Shown here piece by piece: positions 1-12,749 of a stretch of 64,000 nt of DNA. Every line of letters starts with the position of its first letter. Position 1 is the stretch's first letter. The position numbers and the translations under genes were made by a program. The DNA is from Rostrohypoxylon terebratum. Its lineage: Eukaryota; Ascomycota; Sordariomycetes; Xylariales; Hypoxylaceae. The stretch is from contig MU385896.1 in NCBI GenBank assembly GCA_022497145.1, forward strand, positions 186,001-250,000. Direction: 5' to 3'. Under the pieces are notes generated by a model. That model was not told the DNA's origin, made no database searches, and saw only the letters and a program-made list of their open reading frames with translations.

Positions 1-1348
1 ATCTGGTAATCTTGCAGGGCGTGATTGCTGCCGCCCTGTCCTGGAGCAGCGCCGTTAGGACCGGCCCTCATACCGGGATTACCCATCTCGGCATTGTAAT
101 ATGCGTTAATCTGGGTACCGTCAGGACCCTGTTGTAACATGGGCGAGCCTTGGCCTTGAGGACCGGCGGGATTAGGCATCTGTTTGTTAGGCATCTGCTG
201 ACCATGATGTTGTTGCAGACTCTGGTTGTAGGTTTGGATCGATTTAGCCTGGGTATTCGCGGGTTGGGTCTGGAAGTTCTGGAACTGCTGAGGGGACAGA
301 TTAGCTGGGTCGATGCCGTTTGTTGAAAGCATATGCTGAGCTATGGCAGCACTTCTGGGTCCGTTGCCTACTTGTTGCCCTGGAATCCCTTGCTGCGGTC
401 GTTGTCCATTAGGCATCATGCCTCCCTGCTGGGGATTGAACGGTCCTGATCCATCTAGACGTGGTCTTTTGCTCGGCGACGGTGCGTTCTCGGCGCCGCC
501 AGGAGAACCTGGACGATTCTGATTACCGTCCATGTTCGACCCGTCGCGCTGCATCTGGTTCTGTTTTGCTTGTTGCATCATGTGCAGTGCTTGCGGGCTA
601 TGATGCGACACGGTTAGCGATTGAGCGACGGCACAAGAAAATATCTCAGAGATCAATCATACTTGTTCTGGTTGTTAGCCATGGCAGTCCTTGCTAGGGT
701 CGGTTGCTTCGCGTTAACCTGCATCCCATTTGTCATTTGTATCATACGGTTTTGTCCGTATAAATCTTGTCGCATTCCTCGTAATATTGCCTGCTGTTCA
801 TTTTGTCTGTGTCGATTTTGTTGCTGGGGTTGTTAGTTTTCATTCACACGGAAATTTCGGCACTTCACCGAGGATCTTACCTGTGTATGTTGGACATAGG
901 CACTGACGGGGACACTTATGCCAGGTTTATTGCGTTGAGCCATCAGCATATCCCAAAATAAGCAAAACCACTCGTAGAGGAAACAGTTGTCGGCACCTTG
1001 CGGAACGTTGGGTGGAGGCAGGTCGGAAGGTCGCTTTGTGTCTATGTCATCTTTGCTATCGGTATCCATGGGATCATCGCCAACCCCATTATTTAGTATG
1101 TTTCCATTCTCGTCACGGCGACGGCCAGGGCTATCCTTAATAACGTTGAGGGTCTGCTCGCTTTTAAGCATTGCGCGCGCGCAATCGTACATGCCTTCGC
1201 GTAGAAAGTAGTCGTAGATGTATGTATTTAAAACTGTCCTGTTATTCCCTTGGCTTTGGACTTGTTGTCCGGTCAGGGTGCTATTCATCATCGGTGTTGG
1301 ACCACCGACGGGGCCGCCGGGCATGGGCATATTGGCCATGTTATTCAT
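1..1348 (-). CDS. som1: Som1/Flo8-like LisH transcriptional regulator, 3' end outside window
   Basis: The visible exons are 1348-881, 823-663 and 597 to the left edge, and all junctions stay in frame. The introns use GTAAGA...CTAAC...CAG and GTATGA...TAG. The first in-frame ATG is at 1348; the reading frame is open upstream to a TGA with only a GTG, so I did not extend it. The protein starts with a Met/Gly/Pro-rich stretch. A LisH motif follows at about residues 35-70 (NTYIYDYFLREGMYDCARAML), then a conserved acidic block and an aromatic segment (FLYEWFCLFWDML). The rest is Gln/Asn/Met-rich with a basic SPSKRPRLDG patch that may be a nuclear localisation signal. This layout matches Magnaporthe Som1 and Aspergillus SomA, functional relatives of yeast Flo8. 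These act in the nucleus downstream of cAMP-PKA in adhesion, development and virulence. The family assignment rests on the LisH N-terminus and the KRPRLDG region. Confidence 0.85.
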
Positions 1349-4300
1349 GGTCGGTGTTGTTGTGGACAGACGAGCGTCTGTCACGATGGGCGTCGTTCAG
1401 TCACGGTGATTAAATTGCTTCCAGACGAAAGCGCATGCGTATCGTCGCGACAATGCCTGTAGACTGGTCGGTGTCGGTGTCGAATCGGCCAACTATTCTC
1501 GGGCGCTTTCTTGTTGGTAAGCGACAGAGAAAAGCTGCCTGACGGGAAGGTGTTTCGGACCTGATCCTGATGGTAGCGAGGTGCGCGTACGTGTAGTATA
1601 GTGTAGTGTAATAATCGATTGAATGATCAAGCACGAGATATTTAGGTCAAGAATGCAAGAATGGTAAATGGTGAATGGTGAATGGTGAATGGTGTATACG
1701 TCGGGAAGAGCGATCCTTCTTTCGTAGAACCCGCCTGTTTTGGTAGGGGAGTAATATTGATTAGGCAAGAGTGTGAATCCTCCGACTATGCAAAAGGAGT
1801 GAAAGAGGATGCGACCAAGTAACGCGAGTAGGGAAAGTGGTAAGTAATTTTTTTCGGATATACAACGACCAGGAAATGTGTCAAACGAGGTCGATAAAGG
1901 TAAGATATTGATATAGAAATGCGCAAGTGACGTGTTAGGTCTGCAAGCGAGTAAAATAGACGAGATGAGGAAAAAAAATGAAGGTGGTGTGTGCTCGGAA
2001 TTTTACTACGGCGGCGATGGCGAAGATGGGTGAAGGGTGGTAGTCAGTCGATGTGTGTCGGGTGGAATGGTGGAATGGGCGTGGTCAGGTCGTGGCGGTG
2101 GTAGGTGGTAGGTAGTAGGTGGTAGAGGTGGTAGAGGTGGTAGAGGTGGTAGGTGCTTGATACTATGGAGGTAATAGTACTAGCACTTAATGAATTAACG
2201 GAGGCTGGTACAATACAAAGTACCGTGACAGCGAATGAGAAGAGGGCGATGGTAGGAGGATGATGACAATTGACGGCCTCGTTTTTTTTTTCCCTCTCTT
2301 CTTTTCCTTTGGTCCCTTCAATCCTCGAACAATATAAAAAAAAATCCCTCTCTTAATGACTTATTCAACTTGTTCCTGTAAAACAAAATCGAAGATAATA
2401 TTCGATCTCTCTTCTAATAACATAGAAGACTTTTAAAGTAACAGAGGTAGAGATGGGTAAGAATTAGTCCTGGTATTGTCCAATACGCCTAATGGAAATA
2501 GATAGGTAGTAGGTTAGGTTGGGTTAGGTAAGGCCCAAGGTCCCAAGGTCCAAAGTCCAAAGTCCCAGCCCTGGAGGTCTTCCAGTGATTTAAGGTAATA
2601 AGGTAGGCAGAGGTAAGGTACCACAGCGGGTTTAGGTAGGTGGATAATGTTGCTATGTAGATTGGTAGATTGGTAGTAGATTGGTGGACTTCCAGTGGAC
2701 TGGTAGCGTTAAAAGTACTGGTGTACTCCAGGACTCCCAGGACTCCCAGTAGTGAGCTCCAGTCGTACGCAGAATTGAGAGGAGCGTAAAAAAAAAAAGA
2801 AGTGCACAGTGCGTGTATCTGGAGATGGGGGGCAGATATAGCCTTAAATCGCCGATGCGTAGCACTCAGGACTACTAGGTAATTCCAGTAGTATGGTTAT
2901 TCTACCTCTGTCGCGTCCTGTTCCTAATGGATCTCAACCACGAGATGGATCCGGTGGTGAATTTTATATTGTTTTAATTTTTTTTTCCAGCGCGAGATTG
3001 TGGCGCTTTTTGTGTGTAGCTGCGCCTATCTCCCTTCTCCAACGACTCTAATAGTTAGAAGCCAATGATTAGGCGAAATTGAAATCGCGCACGGTGGATG
3101 CGACCTTGCAGACATTCAAAAGATTAGGTAGTTCTATCCAGATATGCATAGGCGCGCAAGAAAAAGGGGAGTAGTAAAAAAAATAAAAATAAAAAAATAA
3201 AAAAGAGGGAATAGGGACACGGGATGTTGCCGAATGTCGTGGGCAAGGTGGTCAACTTCGTAGATGGAGAAAGTAAGAAAGTGAAGAATATAATTCTACG
3301 GATCAGAGCCGAGACTTGCAAGAATGCTAGGTAGCGTACCTAGTGGCGGGTTGGTTGGTGGTTCAGGTTCAAGTTCAGGTTGTAGCTTGGAGGTCTGTAG
3401 GTGTATGATGTATGGTGTATGGTGTATGGTGTACGGTGTATGGCGGGATGGTCCACGGTGGTTATGGGTTGTGGATTAATTGGTTAGGATGAGTTTAAAG
3501 TCGAAGAAAAAAAAAAGGTGAAGATTGACTTAAAGAGACCCTAAGCCTTGGGTACCCTATTAGCTCAGGTGGATTTTGGGGAAAGTTTTCGAGAGCCTTG
3601 GGGGTCGGAGGCACCTAATCGGCAGCCCTAAACTGCCTTAAACCGCCCTAAGTATGGGGGAGGTATTAAGTTGAAGCTCTGGAGGACCGAGGTGCTACGG
3701 TCAGTAGGGTGCAGGTGCTACCAGACGTGTAGGTAGGTACAAGGTAGGCAAGCTGGCAAGGTAGCAGGCTGGCAAGGTAGGTAAAGAAGCAGCAGTTGCG
3801 AGGAAGCTTGCAGAAACGGGGGGACAGGACGGGGGGATCAAGGAGTATGGGTTGAAGTTGAAGCAATCGCGCTGGAAAATCCTGTGGGTCAGAAGTCCGA
3901 TTTAGGGGGATATCTGAGAACGCTATACACTTCCTCGGCGTATATCTCAGAATATGGTCTCCACACTTGAAATCTTGGCACCTCTCATGTCAATTTCAAA
4001 ACTCTAAAGTTTCTAAACAGCACCGACCCTGATGTACACGTCTTCCTTGTACAATACAGTTGTTTAGTGTACTGACAGGTACCGATCATTAACGAGCTCT
4101 TTAAATAATATTCCTTATAATAATATAATTGAAGTAACCGTAGTGAATAGATTAGCATAATTATTAAACTTGTAGGTGCTGTAAAAATATCGGAGGAAAA
4201 AGATATTGTAAAGTGACGTAGTTTAAGATGTCATGCCGGCGGGCTGAGGGCCTGAGGCGAAAAGAGGTAGAATATCAAGTTCATGTACAAATCTCCTACT

Positions 4301-6800
4301 ACTACCTAGTACAGTCTATAGTAGACTCTACTACAATAGCATTACCTAGTAGTAGTAGTAAGTACATGAAGAGGTACGTACCTGGGTTATGTATGCACTA
4401 CATATGTCCGATAAGAACATTCCAAGTTGATACTACATAGGTAGACAAGGATTCAAACGTTAGTATGTACCACTAGGCAAAATCAACCAAGTCGCCGCTG
4501 ACAGGTTTAAATATTCAACTATTCAACTACCTACTCGATTACTCAAATACTCGAACGCTCAAATACTCAAATACTTAATCAATAATGACCTACTTCTCAG
4601 TAGGTATTCAATATTCAAATTTACCTACTTAGATTTATATTATAATATTCTAAATCTACCTTTTAAAATAAATATCGATATTAATATATTTAGTTTACTC
4701 AACCTAGATCTGTCCAAACCCTCGGTCCCTCGTCGTTTATTCTGTCATTTTGTCACTATATGAACATGTTACCATATCACTACGTAGCGAAGATGCAAAG
4801 AAAAAGATGAGGCAGTCTTGGAAATATAAGGCAAAGTGAATCCGGCAATATTATTTTTCCGTCGATTCCGCAATCACTAATGACCGAGACGGGTTATAGT
4901 AAGGTGACAAATAGCAAATGTACTAAGGTTAAGGTATGCGCCTATGGATGGGTAATCGACGGTATTGTTCTTCTCTCTCTCTCTCTCTCTCTCTCCTTTC
5001 CTTCCCTTCCCTTCCCTTCATTCCTCCGGTGACCATCCCGTGTGGAGGTATTGCAACCCCAACGAGAGACCAATATAGCTAGCTACCTTTGGGAGACCTA
5101 TCTATAGCCATGGATTCATGGCTTTGTGGGTAGTAGATGATGAGGTGCGAGATTATGAGTCATCATCAGGCAAACCTGAGCTTCCCAACAGATATACAGA
5201 TATACAGATATAATACTAATTAGGTTATGTGTTCGAGTAATGTTCTAAATCATAAACCATCTATGAATATCCATGGACACATGCGCAGCACGCGTCGCGA
5301 TGACTAGGTTAGCCTCCATACTCCGCGTTTGGGGGCTGGATGGCCTCCAAAGCTTACTACTCGTTCAAGAGACGCCTTCTCGAACCATCCGTCATCAGCT
5401 ACGCCCTTCTTCTCATTCGTTATCATCTCGCCACATTTGCCCTGGCAAGGCAGGGCTGAAACATCAGAGAAAGATGACATATAATAGTGCTACATGACCC
5501 ACGGACTTTGCTATGTCAAGTCAAAATATTACATATTAAAGAGATCTGAAAAGATTGTTTGGTTTTTTGGCTTATCTTACATCAAAGTACTCATCGACAA
5601 CAGGCAATATTTGTATGAAATTTCGAGTCAAGGCCTATATATAGTATGTATAGTATGTATATATATATAGGTAGGATGGCGCATGTGTTTATGCATAGCA
5701 CGTTTTCCGTCAATATGGAACGCTCATAATCAAATTAGCGTACCTCGTTGTGGACGCAGGTACGGTCACACCGTCAGACCGTGTAAGTACTGGATGTACA
5801 CGAAGGAGGACGAGAACACGAATGAGGAGAGAGATGTCATTGAAAAGCCGACAGATATGACAAATATAGGTACCTGTGCACTCAACACGCACGTGAAAAC
5901 TAGGTAATTCTTGCGAGATTCATGATGATTGCATGTCAAAACGGGACCTCGATTCTTCGACACATCATGGTATAGTAAGTTCATCTTAGAGGTCCTATAG
6001 GCTACAAGGATCATGTACATAATAATTGATGTTGATGTACTTTGTAAGCCCGCTTGCAAAGTGCCGGAAGATCCATCTCAAGTGCTGCAGAACAGATGGG
6101 GCAACAGAGAGGGTTCAATCTTTGTTTGGCGGGCTCAGCGGGTTCGGCGGGTTCGGCGGGGCTTGAGTTTAAGAAAAAACGTGGCCCTGATCCTTGGTTC
6201 TTGGCTCTCTAAGCTTTCTTCCGTGGGATGATTTTCGTCAGTCTTCGGAATCAAGTGGACCACCCCGACATAAGAATAAGGGAAGAATAAGGGAAGAATA
6301 GGTGAGGATATAAGCTCGTCCCACACACCTCTTCCTGGGCTGTTCTGAACGGTAGCTCGGAGACGACGAAAGGACGTTCGTTGACGGGAGGACATGCTTC
6401 GGAGATACTTTTTCTTGCGGCAGATTCTACTGGACCCACGCGAAATGGTCAATTGCCTACCGGGCAGATGGGAGCAGAGGAGATAGGAGGTAGGTAAGTA
6501 GGTAGGTAGGTAGGTAGGTAGGTAGAAAGAAAGAAATATAATGAACAATGCGCACGTCGTATTAAATTTGATAAACCACCCCCTATTGGGATACTACGAG
6601 GTTACCTAATATCATGGATGTCGCATTGCTCACTACCTAGTACGTACGCGTTTCCCCCCAGCTACATGGATGATATCCATGGATTACTATCAAGCAATGT
6701 TGGTGGGAAATCGCAGGACGGAGGCGACTGGATTATCTACTGAAACCTGCTCGGGCGTATGATGGTAAGCTTGCCATACAATTTTCTGGCCATTGGCTGA
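1349..6800. other. Long spacer upstream of the Som1-like gene
   Basis: This 5.4-kb stretch holds no ORF that I can support as a gene. It contains short tandem repeats: GAATGGT units near 1661-1695, GGTAGAGGT units near 2098-2155, TGTATGG units near 3404-3445, CT dinucleotides at 4971-4995 and TAGG units at 6489-6524. The part at 4500-4720 is AT-rich with repeated ACTCAAAT words. The half next to 1348 is probably the promoter and long 5' leader of the Som1-like gene. The end near 6800 is the bet3 3' flank. Confidence 0.6.
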
Positions 6801-7613
6801 TTAATCGTCTTCGGGCGGTAACTCATCATCGATGTATCTGACCAGGGATATTCTCATCTCGGTCGTATCGTTCCCTCGTAGCACGTCACTGATGAAATGC
6901 GCCTCCACCTGCATCTGTACCATCTCGAGAGCTCCCCTTAGAATACCGCAGAATATGTTGGAGTACCACAACTCGTCCTGAGCCCTACCGTCGTCGGGAA
7001 GCTCGACGAAGTCTGCCAACGGATTCTCCTCAAAGACGAGGGAGAACTGTTTGCTGTCATTTGTCCAATTTGTCACGGTTGGCGTGATGTTGAGGAATAT
7101 CTTGAAACCGACCTATCCCAGACGGACGATAGTAGTGGTCAGTTAATCGAGATAATTGAGAACTACTAGGACTAGGGAGAGAACTACTAGGTACCTTTGC
7201 GATCATGTCGGCCGTCTCTCGAAAATTCGAGCACCGCCTCATAGTATTAGACTTGGCCAGGTAATCCTCTATTAATCGTAGGCCAATATTGTAGCCCATC
7301 CTGTCGAGTTGCTTGTTGACCTCGACATAATCACCTTCGAAATCCTTACATAACTGAGCAACTATGGTGCCATAAGTCAAGGTGACAAGTTCTGCGTTGA
7401 CTTTGTCGATGCGACCCCTTTACATAAGCTGTCAGAGGTGCTTCGCGTTTCGAAAAGGGTAAAAGGTAATGGGTAATGGGTAATGGGTAAGTGGTCGCTC
7501 AACTTACTTCCAAATCCTGATATGTGTTAGCGTTATCAGAGAATTTTGATGAGGCTGGATAGATGGTTGCCCACTCACTCCTCGCCCACCCGGGCAGCCT
7601 TATTTGCTGACAT
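6801..7613 (-). CDS. bet3: TRAPP complex core subunit Bet3 (TRAPPC3)
   Basis: The exons are 7613-7579, 7516-7508 (only 9 nt), 7417-7195 and 7112-6801, giving 192 residues; yeast Bet3 has 193. Bet3 is a core subunit of the TRAPP tethering complexes, which activate Rab1/Ypt1 for ER-to-Golgi and intra-Golgi traffic. Family hallmarks seen are EEIWK near the start, ELVTLTYGTIVAQLCKD (with the Cys that is palmitoylated in homologues), GYNIGLRLIEDYLA, NITPTVTNW, NPLADFVELP and the C-terminal GALEMVQMQVEAHFISDVLRG. The microexon is required: it supplies the end of the second Glu, Ile, Trp and most of Lys in the conserved EEIWK, and joins the frames on both sides. Intron 2 (7418-7507) contains tandem TTACCCA units. 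The gene is divergent from snrnp40, with a transposon between them. Confidence 0.93.
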
Positions 7614-8217
7614 GCTCGAATAACGAGCTCAGGCCGAGCTCATTCAGTTCATCGAACTTTCTATTCTCTTTCTCACTCCCCTTTTCTTCAGCTTGTCTTC
7701 CGCGGGTTGAAGGATTCTCAGAGTGAGGATTGGAGGTTGACTTGGTGTATGATATGTATGATATATGTTAGTGTGTGGCTTGTAGTTTGTGATTTCAAGG
7801 TTTCTTATGTGAAAGTGGGTGTGGATGGTACGAAGTATCACATAGGACATATGTAAGTCAGTTATGGTAGTAAGACGGTGAACGAACGGACTGCCACAAG
7901 CCACGGCTGGTGGAACTGGTGGGGCCAGTGTCGGTGGAAGGGTATCAGAAATACCGATGTTCTGTATCATAGTAGTAAAAAGAAAAGAAAACGAACGGAA
8001 TATCAATTTTCCCTTAGAACGTCATAGTAATAGTACAACACTAGTGACTACCTAATTACATACCTAAGGTACTAATACCTGGTGGTATGCACAATTTATC
8101 CAACTGGTAGGTACGATTTGTACAACGACTATGTAGGTAGGTACCTAGTGTAGTGTACTAGTGCGGTACCATGTAATGTATCCTCGTACCTGAGCTTTAG
8201 CTGATTTTAATAATACT
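7614..8217. other. Promoter side of bet3, no gene seen
   Basis: This is the 5' flank of bet3 up to the left target-site copy of the transposon. A 120-codon frame on the minus strand (7644-8006) has low-complexity His/Thr/Pro composition and no family signature, so I treat the region as promoter/5' UTR. TAGGTA/CCTA words cluster near 8040-8190. Confidence 0.5.
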
Positions 8218-8936
8218 TTATCTCAGGTGACCTCAGACTAAAAGCGCTGCGCTAAAACGGGCTACGCCCGTTTTTCTGCGGCCCGAGCTTTTGTATCTAT
8301 GGGGCTCGGGGCAGAACGCGAAGCGTTTTAGTCTGAGGCTGCTTGGGGAAAAATGAAGCACGAAATTACCAAACGCATATAAAATAATTTTTAAAAATTT
8401 ACAAAATCATCAAATTCAACATAAAAACACGACAATATAGCTTTAAAAATATATCTCGGGGCTAGTATTCAATTCAGCCATCTTTTATAGCCACTTTTTA
8501 TATCCTTAAGCTTAATCTTTTTTGCATGGTGAAGCATTTTGGTTGAAAAGTACCAAAATACACATTACCAAATCTCCAAACAAACTTCCACCAAATCCAT
8601 TAACACATACCATCGCGTTTCTTCATCACGTCGCATCATTCCATGAAAATAAAAGAGTCTATTATCAAGGTTAGTATCTTAAGATCTTTGTCGATAAATT
8701 TAAAGACTTATAGATGTTTATCAGTCGATTAAATGGCAGATGAATTGTATGTGTTTTTGTTGTTATTGTAGGTGATTTGGTGGTGGTTTTGGTACAGAGG
8801 TGCCTCAGACTCCGCGTTGCGGAAGGCGTTGAGTGGGGTAAACTAGGGATATAATGATTCTAATTGGCTCTAAAAAAGATATGGAGAAAAGGGTACAAAG
8901 CCTTCGCAACAAGGAGGCTGAGGCCACCTGAGATAA
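8218..8936. mobile_element. Non-autonomous DNA transposon (MITE-like, hAT-type by target-site length)
   Basis: The 719-bp element is bounded by inverted repeats that begin TTATCTCAGGTG and continue for about 22 bp with two mismatches (8218-8239 against 8915-8936). It is flanked by identical copies of ATAATACT (8210-8217 and 8937-8944). An 8-bp duplication is typical of hAT elements. The match can be read as 9 bp (AATAATACT), which would point to a MULE, but the TIR ends are symmetric only for 8 bp. Each end folds: CCTCAGACTAAAA at 8231-8243 pairs with 8326-8338, and AAAACGGGC-TAC-GCCCGTTTT (8254-8274) is a perfect hairpin. At the right end, CCTCAGAC at 8803 begins a stem partner of the terminal repeat. 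The interior is AT-rich and has no transposase frame. It sits 215 bp upstream of the snrnp40 start. Confidence 0.82.
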
Positions 8937-9150
8937 ATAATACTTGAGACTTGAGTTGACGCCAAAAACACCAAAAAAAAAAAGTCAGGAGCTTCATGTT
9001 CAGTGTCCATCAATCAACACTCAACATTCAGCATTCAGCACTAAAGTCATTCAAGTTTACTTCCAGTCCACCCACCGTCTGCCTTACACCTATCAACACC
9101 CTCCCCAAAATCACTTCCATCCCCTCCCCTTCGGCAGAATACTTACGATC

Positions 9151-10443
9151 ATGGCTGAGAAACGACCCGCGTCTGACGAACCAGGCGCGGGCCAATTGGT
9201 CGTCAAGAGACAGAAGCCTGGTACTAGCACTGCTCTCTCTCGCCGAGATGGAGGTTCTGGATCCGGCGCATTGATTCAGTCGGTATGTCGCACTTCTACT
9301 CCTCTTGATAGATTGCTAGGATATCAGATATTGATACTACGTATTACCTAGTATAGACCATTCAACTAACAACATCATTCGTCTAGACTGTTCGGACGAG
9401 TAACTTGGAAGCGCCGTTGATGGAGCTTTCTGGACACTCCGGAGAGATCTTCTCCGCCAAATTCAATCCCACAGGAGAACTAATTGCGTCGGGATCCATG
9501 GATAGGAGTATCTGTATGTCTCATCCGACACCTAGCTCCATGATGCGAATTCAGATGATTCAACTAACAATGGCTTTCAAAGTACTCTGGAAATCTGAGG
9601 GCGCGTGCGAGAACTACGGTCTGCTGACAGGACATCGAGGCGCGATCTTGGATTTGCAATGGTCTCGCGATTCGGAAATATTATACTCTGCCTCGGCCGA
9701 CATGCACCTGGCCAGCTGGGATTTAACTTCTGGTACTAGGATACGACGATACATCGGTCACGAAGAGATCATCAACACTGCCGACATAAGCAAACGAGGC
9801 GAGGAGTTTTTGATTAGTGGAAGCGATGATGGCACCATAGGAATCTGGGATCCTCGATCCAAGAACGCTGCCGACTTCATAGAGACCGAGTTCCCAATCA
9901 CTGCCGTGACCGTTGCGGAAGCTGGTAACGAGATCTACTCGGGCGGGATCGATAACGACATCAAGGTTTGGGATATGCGGAAGAAAGCCGTTGTTTATTC
10001 CATGCTGGGCCATAACGATACGGTGACCAGCCTGCGCGTTTCGCCTGACTCGCAATCGCTGCTGTCATATTCTCACGACTCGACAGCCAAGACATGGGAC
10101 ATCAGACCGTTTGCACCCACCGAGCGACACATCCGCACATTCGACGGAGCGCAAATGGGGATTGAGAAGAATTTGGTACGAGCCAGTTGGGATAAGTCTG
10201 GCAAGAAGATTGGAGTGGGCGCTGGCGATGGAACCGTGGTTATATGGTCTAATGATAACGGCAAGCTTCTCTACAAGCTGCCGGGCCACAAGGGCGCAGT
10301 CAATTGTGCCGAATTCACTCCCAGCGAGGAGCCCGTTCGTAAGTTACTTCGGTCTTGCATCTTCGCACCTATGCTCTGCTAATACCGGATTAGTTCTCTC
10401 TGCTTCTTCCGACAGAAGAATGCTGATTGGCGAGCTGCGTTGA
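9151..10443 (+). CDS. snrnp40: U5 snRNP 40-kDa WD40 protein
   Basis: The exons are 9151-9282, 9387-9513, 9583-10338 and 10394-10443, giving 354 residues (human SNRNP40 has 357). It is a WD40 propeller of the U5 snRNP/spliceosome that contacts Prp8; the fission yeast counterpart is Spf38/Cwf17. A basic N-terminus containing KRP and VKRQKP precedes about seven repeats. Recognisable ones are LSGHSGEIFSAKFNPTGELI, LTGHRGAILDLQWS, IGHEEIINTADIS, LGHNDTVTSLRVSPD and LPGHKGAVNCAEF, with the usual SGSDDGTIGIWD-type blade ends. ILLWKSEGACENYGLLTGH matches the family at the exon 2/3 junction. The last exon closes the propeller with LSASSDRRMLIGEL. An ATG in the upstream, differently framed ORF was ignored because it lacks homology. 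Confidence 0.93.
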
Positions 10444-12749
10444 TACTGCGTAGCTGTGTCGATCGCTTAAAAACAATCACGAAAAGGGTGCCAAGATGTT
10501 CAGATCATCCTGAACACGGATCTAAGCAGACACGTTCGACCGCAGCCTTTCGTCACTCATACCCCGATGATCAGACCCCTGATTTCAGAACGTCATCAAA
10601 ATATTTGATCTGGGTTCGTGGCTCGTGGCACGTGGCTCGTTCGATGGCTGATGGTGGGTGTCGAGTAAGGAGTAAGGAGTAAGGAGTAAGGACTTGCGGG
10701 AGGAATATGCTCAGGGTGATATCCCCAGAGATATAGAAAACCCCTGCGCTCATCTTCGGAGAACATGACGACACCATCCTGACCGAGGCCGATGGTTAGG
10801 AAGACATTTAGTACATGACGTATAATTTTCAGGATTACCTACTGCCTACGCCTAGGTAATTGATTACATAGGTAATAGATGAGAGCCCAGTGCTAACCTT
10901 GGAAGTCCATCTAGCACGATATCGTAATACCAAAACAATAAAGGTCATAATACGTGCTCAAGTACTTTTACCAGCACTACACTCCATTTTTGGATATCTC
11001 TACATTACTATATATCTGGTATATATATTTTTATGTTATGTTATGTTATGTTATGTTATGTACGATTCGTAGTAAAAAAGAGGAAAAGCGTCCTTAAGAG
11101 CCGTGGTTTTAGTATTAATGGGTACGTACTATACGTGCCTTATACTACTGCATGAGCACCTCGTATCGCGTCCACAAACCACGATTTTTCCTTTCTTTTC
11201 CCCCTCATTATTACTATTTCATGATAATATCATATTATGATGTTTTAATGTTATTATTACTCGAAGAATCGATGGTACATACATACATACATATATTAGT
11301 ATGAAGGCGAATCCCCCCCTTCACCCTTCCCCCTTCCCCCCTTGGCCCCGAAAGTACCTAGCAGCCTAGTACGTAGGTATTAGGCAATGGTACAATACGT
11401 ACGGGATTCCGAAACGCTGGATGTTGGCGATACCCCTGCATCCAGGCTGCCCAGGTTTCATCTCAGACAGCCTCGGCGCTTGCGGTTACGGGCAACAGAA
11501 CGGGCCTCTGGGTGGCTGGTTCTCTAGTTTGCTAGAAATAAGAGATTTGATTGGCCAACTCCCTTTTCTCAGCTACGATCATAGCCCTGGAGTCCACTAG
11601 TTAGTTGTTTTGGTTTTGCAATGCCTGCATTTGGATCTTTCAACTTGAGTCTTGGGATATTACGTCGTATGTCAACTGGGTTCCTCTTGCTTCATCAGCG
11701 ATAGCGATGGTCGAGTGAGACGAGTACGTAGTAAGACGAGTAAAGAGGGTTCCAAGGTTATTATTACATCCTCCGGATTTACAGATGAGACCGCCAGAGC
11801 TTTGGATGCGTTCGTTCGTCCGCTAGTCCGCTTCCGCCTAGCCTGACCTCCAGTAGCACTATTCAGCCCCGTCAAGCCCGTCATCCCGTCATCCCGTCAT
11901 TTCTATCTCTTATGTACATCTCTTACATCTCTTAGTACTTACATCTCTTACTCTTACTCATACCCTCCTTCCCCAGTCGTTCGTCAAGCGCCGTGAGTCC
12001 GTGACGACTCCCCTCCTTCTCTCGTTTGTGGTTGTCTCTTCTTCTTCTTCCTCTTCGTTTCGGATCTACCCTTCTACCCTCCATCTAGTGAGCCAATTGA
12101 CGGCTCTCTCGGTGAATGGAATTATTGTAAACTCTTAATTTTTTTCTTCTTCTTACATCTGACTTATCGTCTCTCGTTTAGACTCATTCTAAAGAGCCAA
12201 CGGACTTTGAGAGTTCCGATTCGCTTTCTAATTTCCCCTACGTGAGAAGAAGAAGAAGAAAAACAACAACAGAGGCGTTGAATTTGACTGTGTTTATTCC
12301 CCGAGTCAACAATCCCTTGTTTTGTTTCGTTTTCTTCATTGAATCTGGCTGGTCCTCCTATTGTTTATATCCAAGACATACAAGACATACAATATATATC
12401 GAACCTGCAGGTACCCGGTGCTCCTTGATTACCTACCAAGTTACCAAGAGATAATCGATTCGCCCAGAATATTCGTGCTCGAAACCAACTGCACGTAGTT
12501 TCTAACAACGACCTGTGTCTCGCCAATCGATCTACACGCCATCGCCATTGGCACAACTCCTCCGTATATACACTAGGTTGGCCTAGTTAGGCCACCCGCG
12601 TTTGTCGTAGACTACGTTCGTTTTGCCGTACCTGCTGAGCTTTGAAGACCAGGCGGAATTGGCGAAGGGAAAAGAATGTATATTGTGGGATACCGGTGAC
12701 ATCAGGTTTTTAACGCTTAAAGAAGCTGCGTATCCGCCTTACCATAACC
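10444..12749. other. Spacer between snrnp40 and the two-TM gene
   Basis: No gene is recognised. Repeats are GTAAGGA units (about 10665-10692), TATGT units (about 11032-11061) and ACAT units near 11278-11294. The last 700 bases are CT-rich, with CTTCTTC and CATCTCTTA words, and probably form the promoter and 5' UTR of the next gene. Short frames there have no family features. Confidence 0.5.

Noticed and set aside
5273..6548. Several overlapping frames of 60-137 codons on both strands
   Set aside because: Frames shadow each other across TAGG repeats and TA-rich sequence; none has conserved motifs or joins into a longer model.
7644..8006. 120-codon frame on the minus strand upstream of bet3
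   Set aside because: Biased His/Thr/Pro composition and no domain; it overlaps the bet3 promoter and carries no splice-supported extension.
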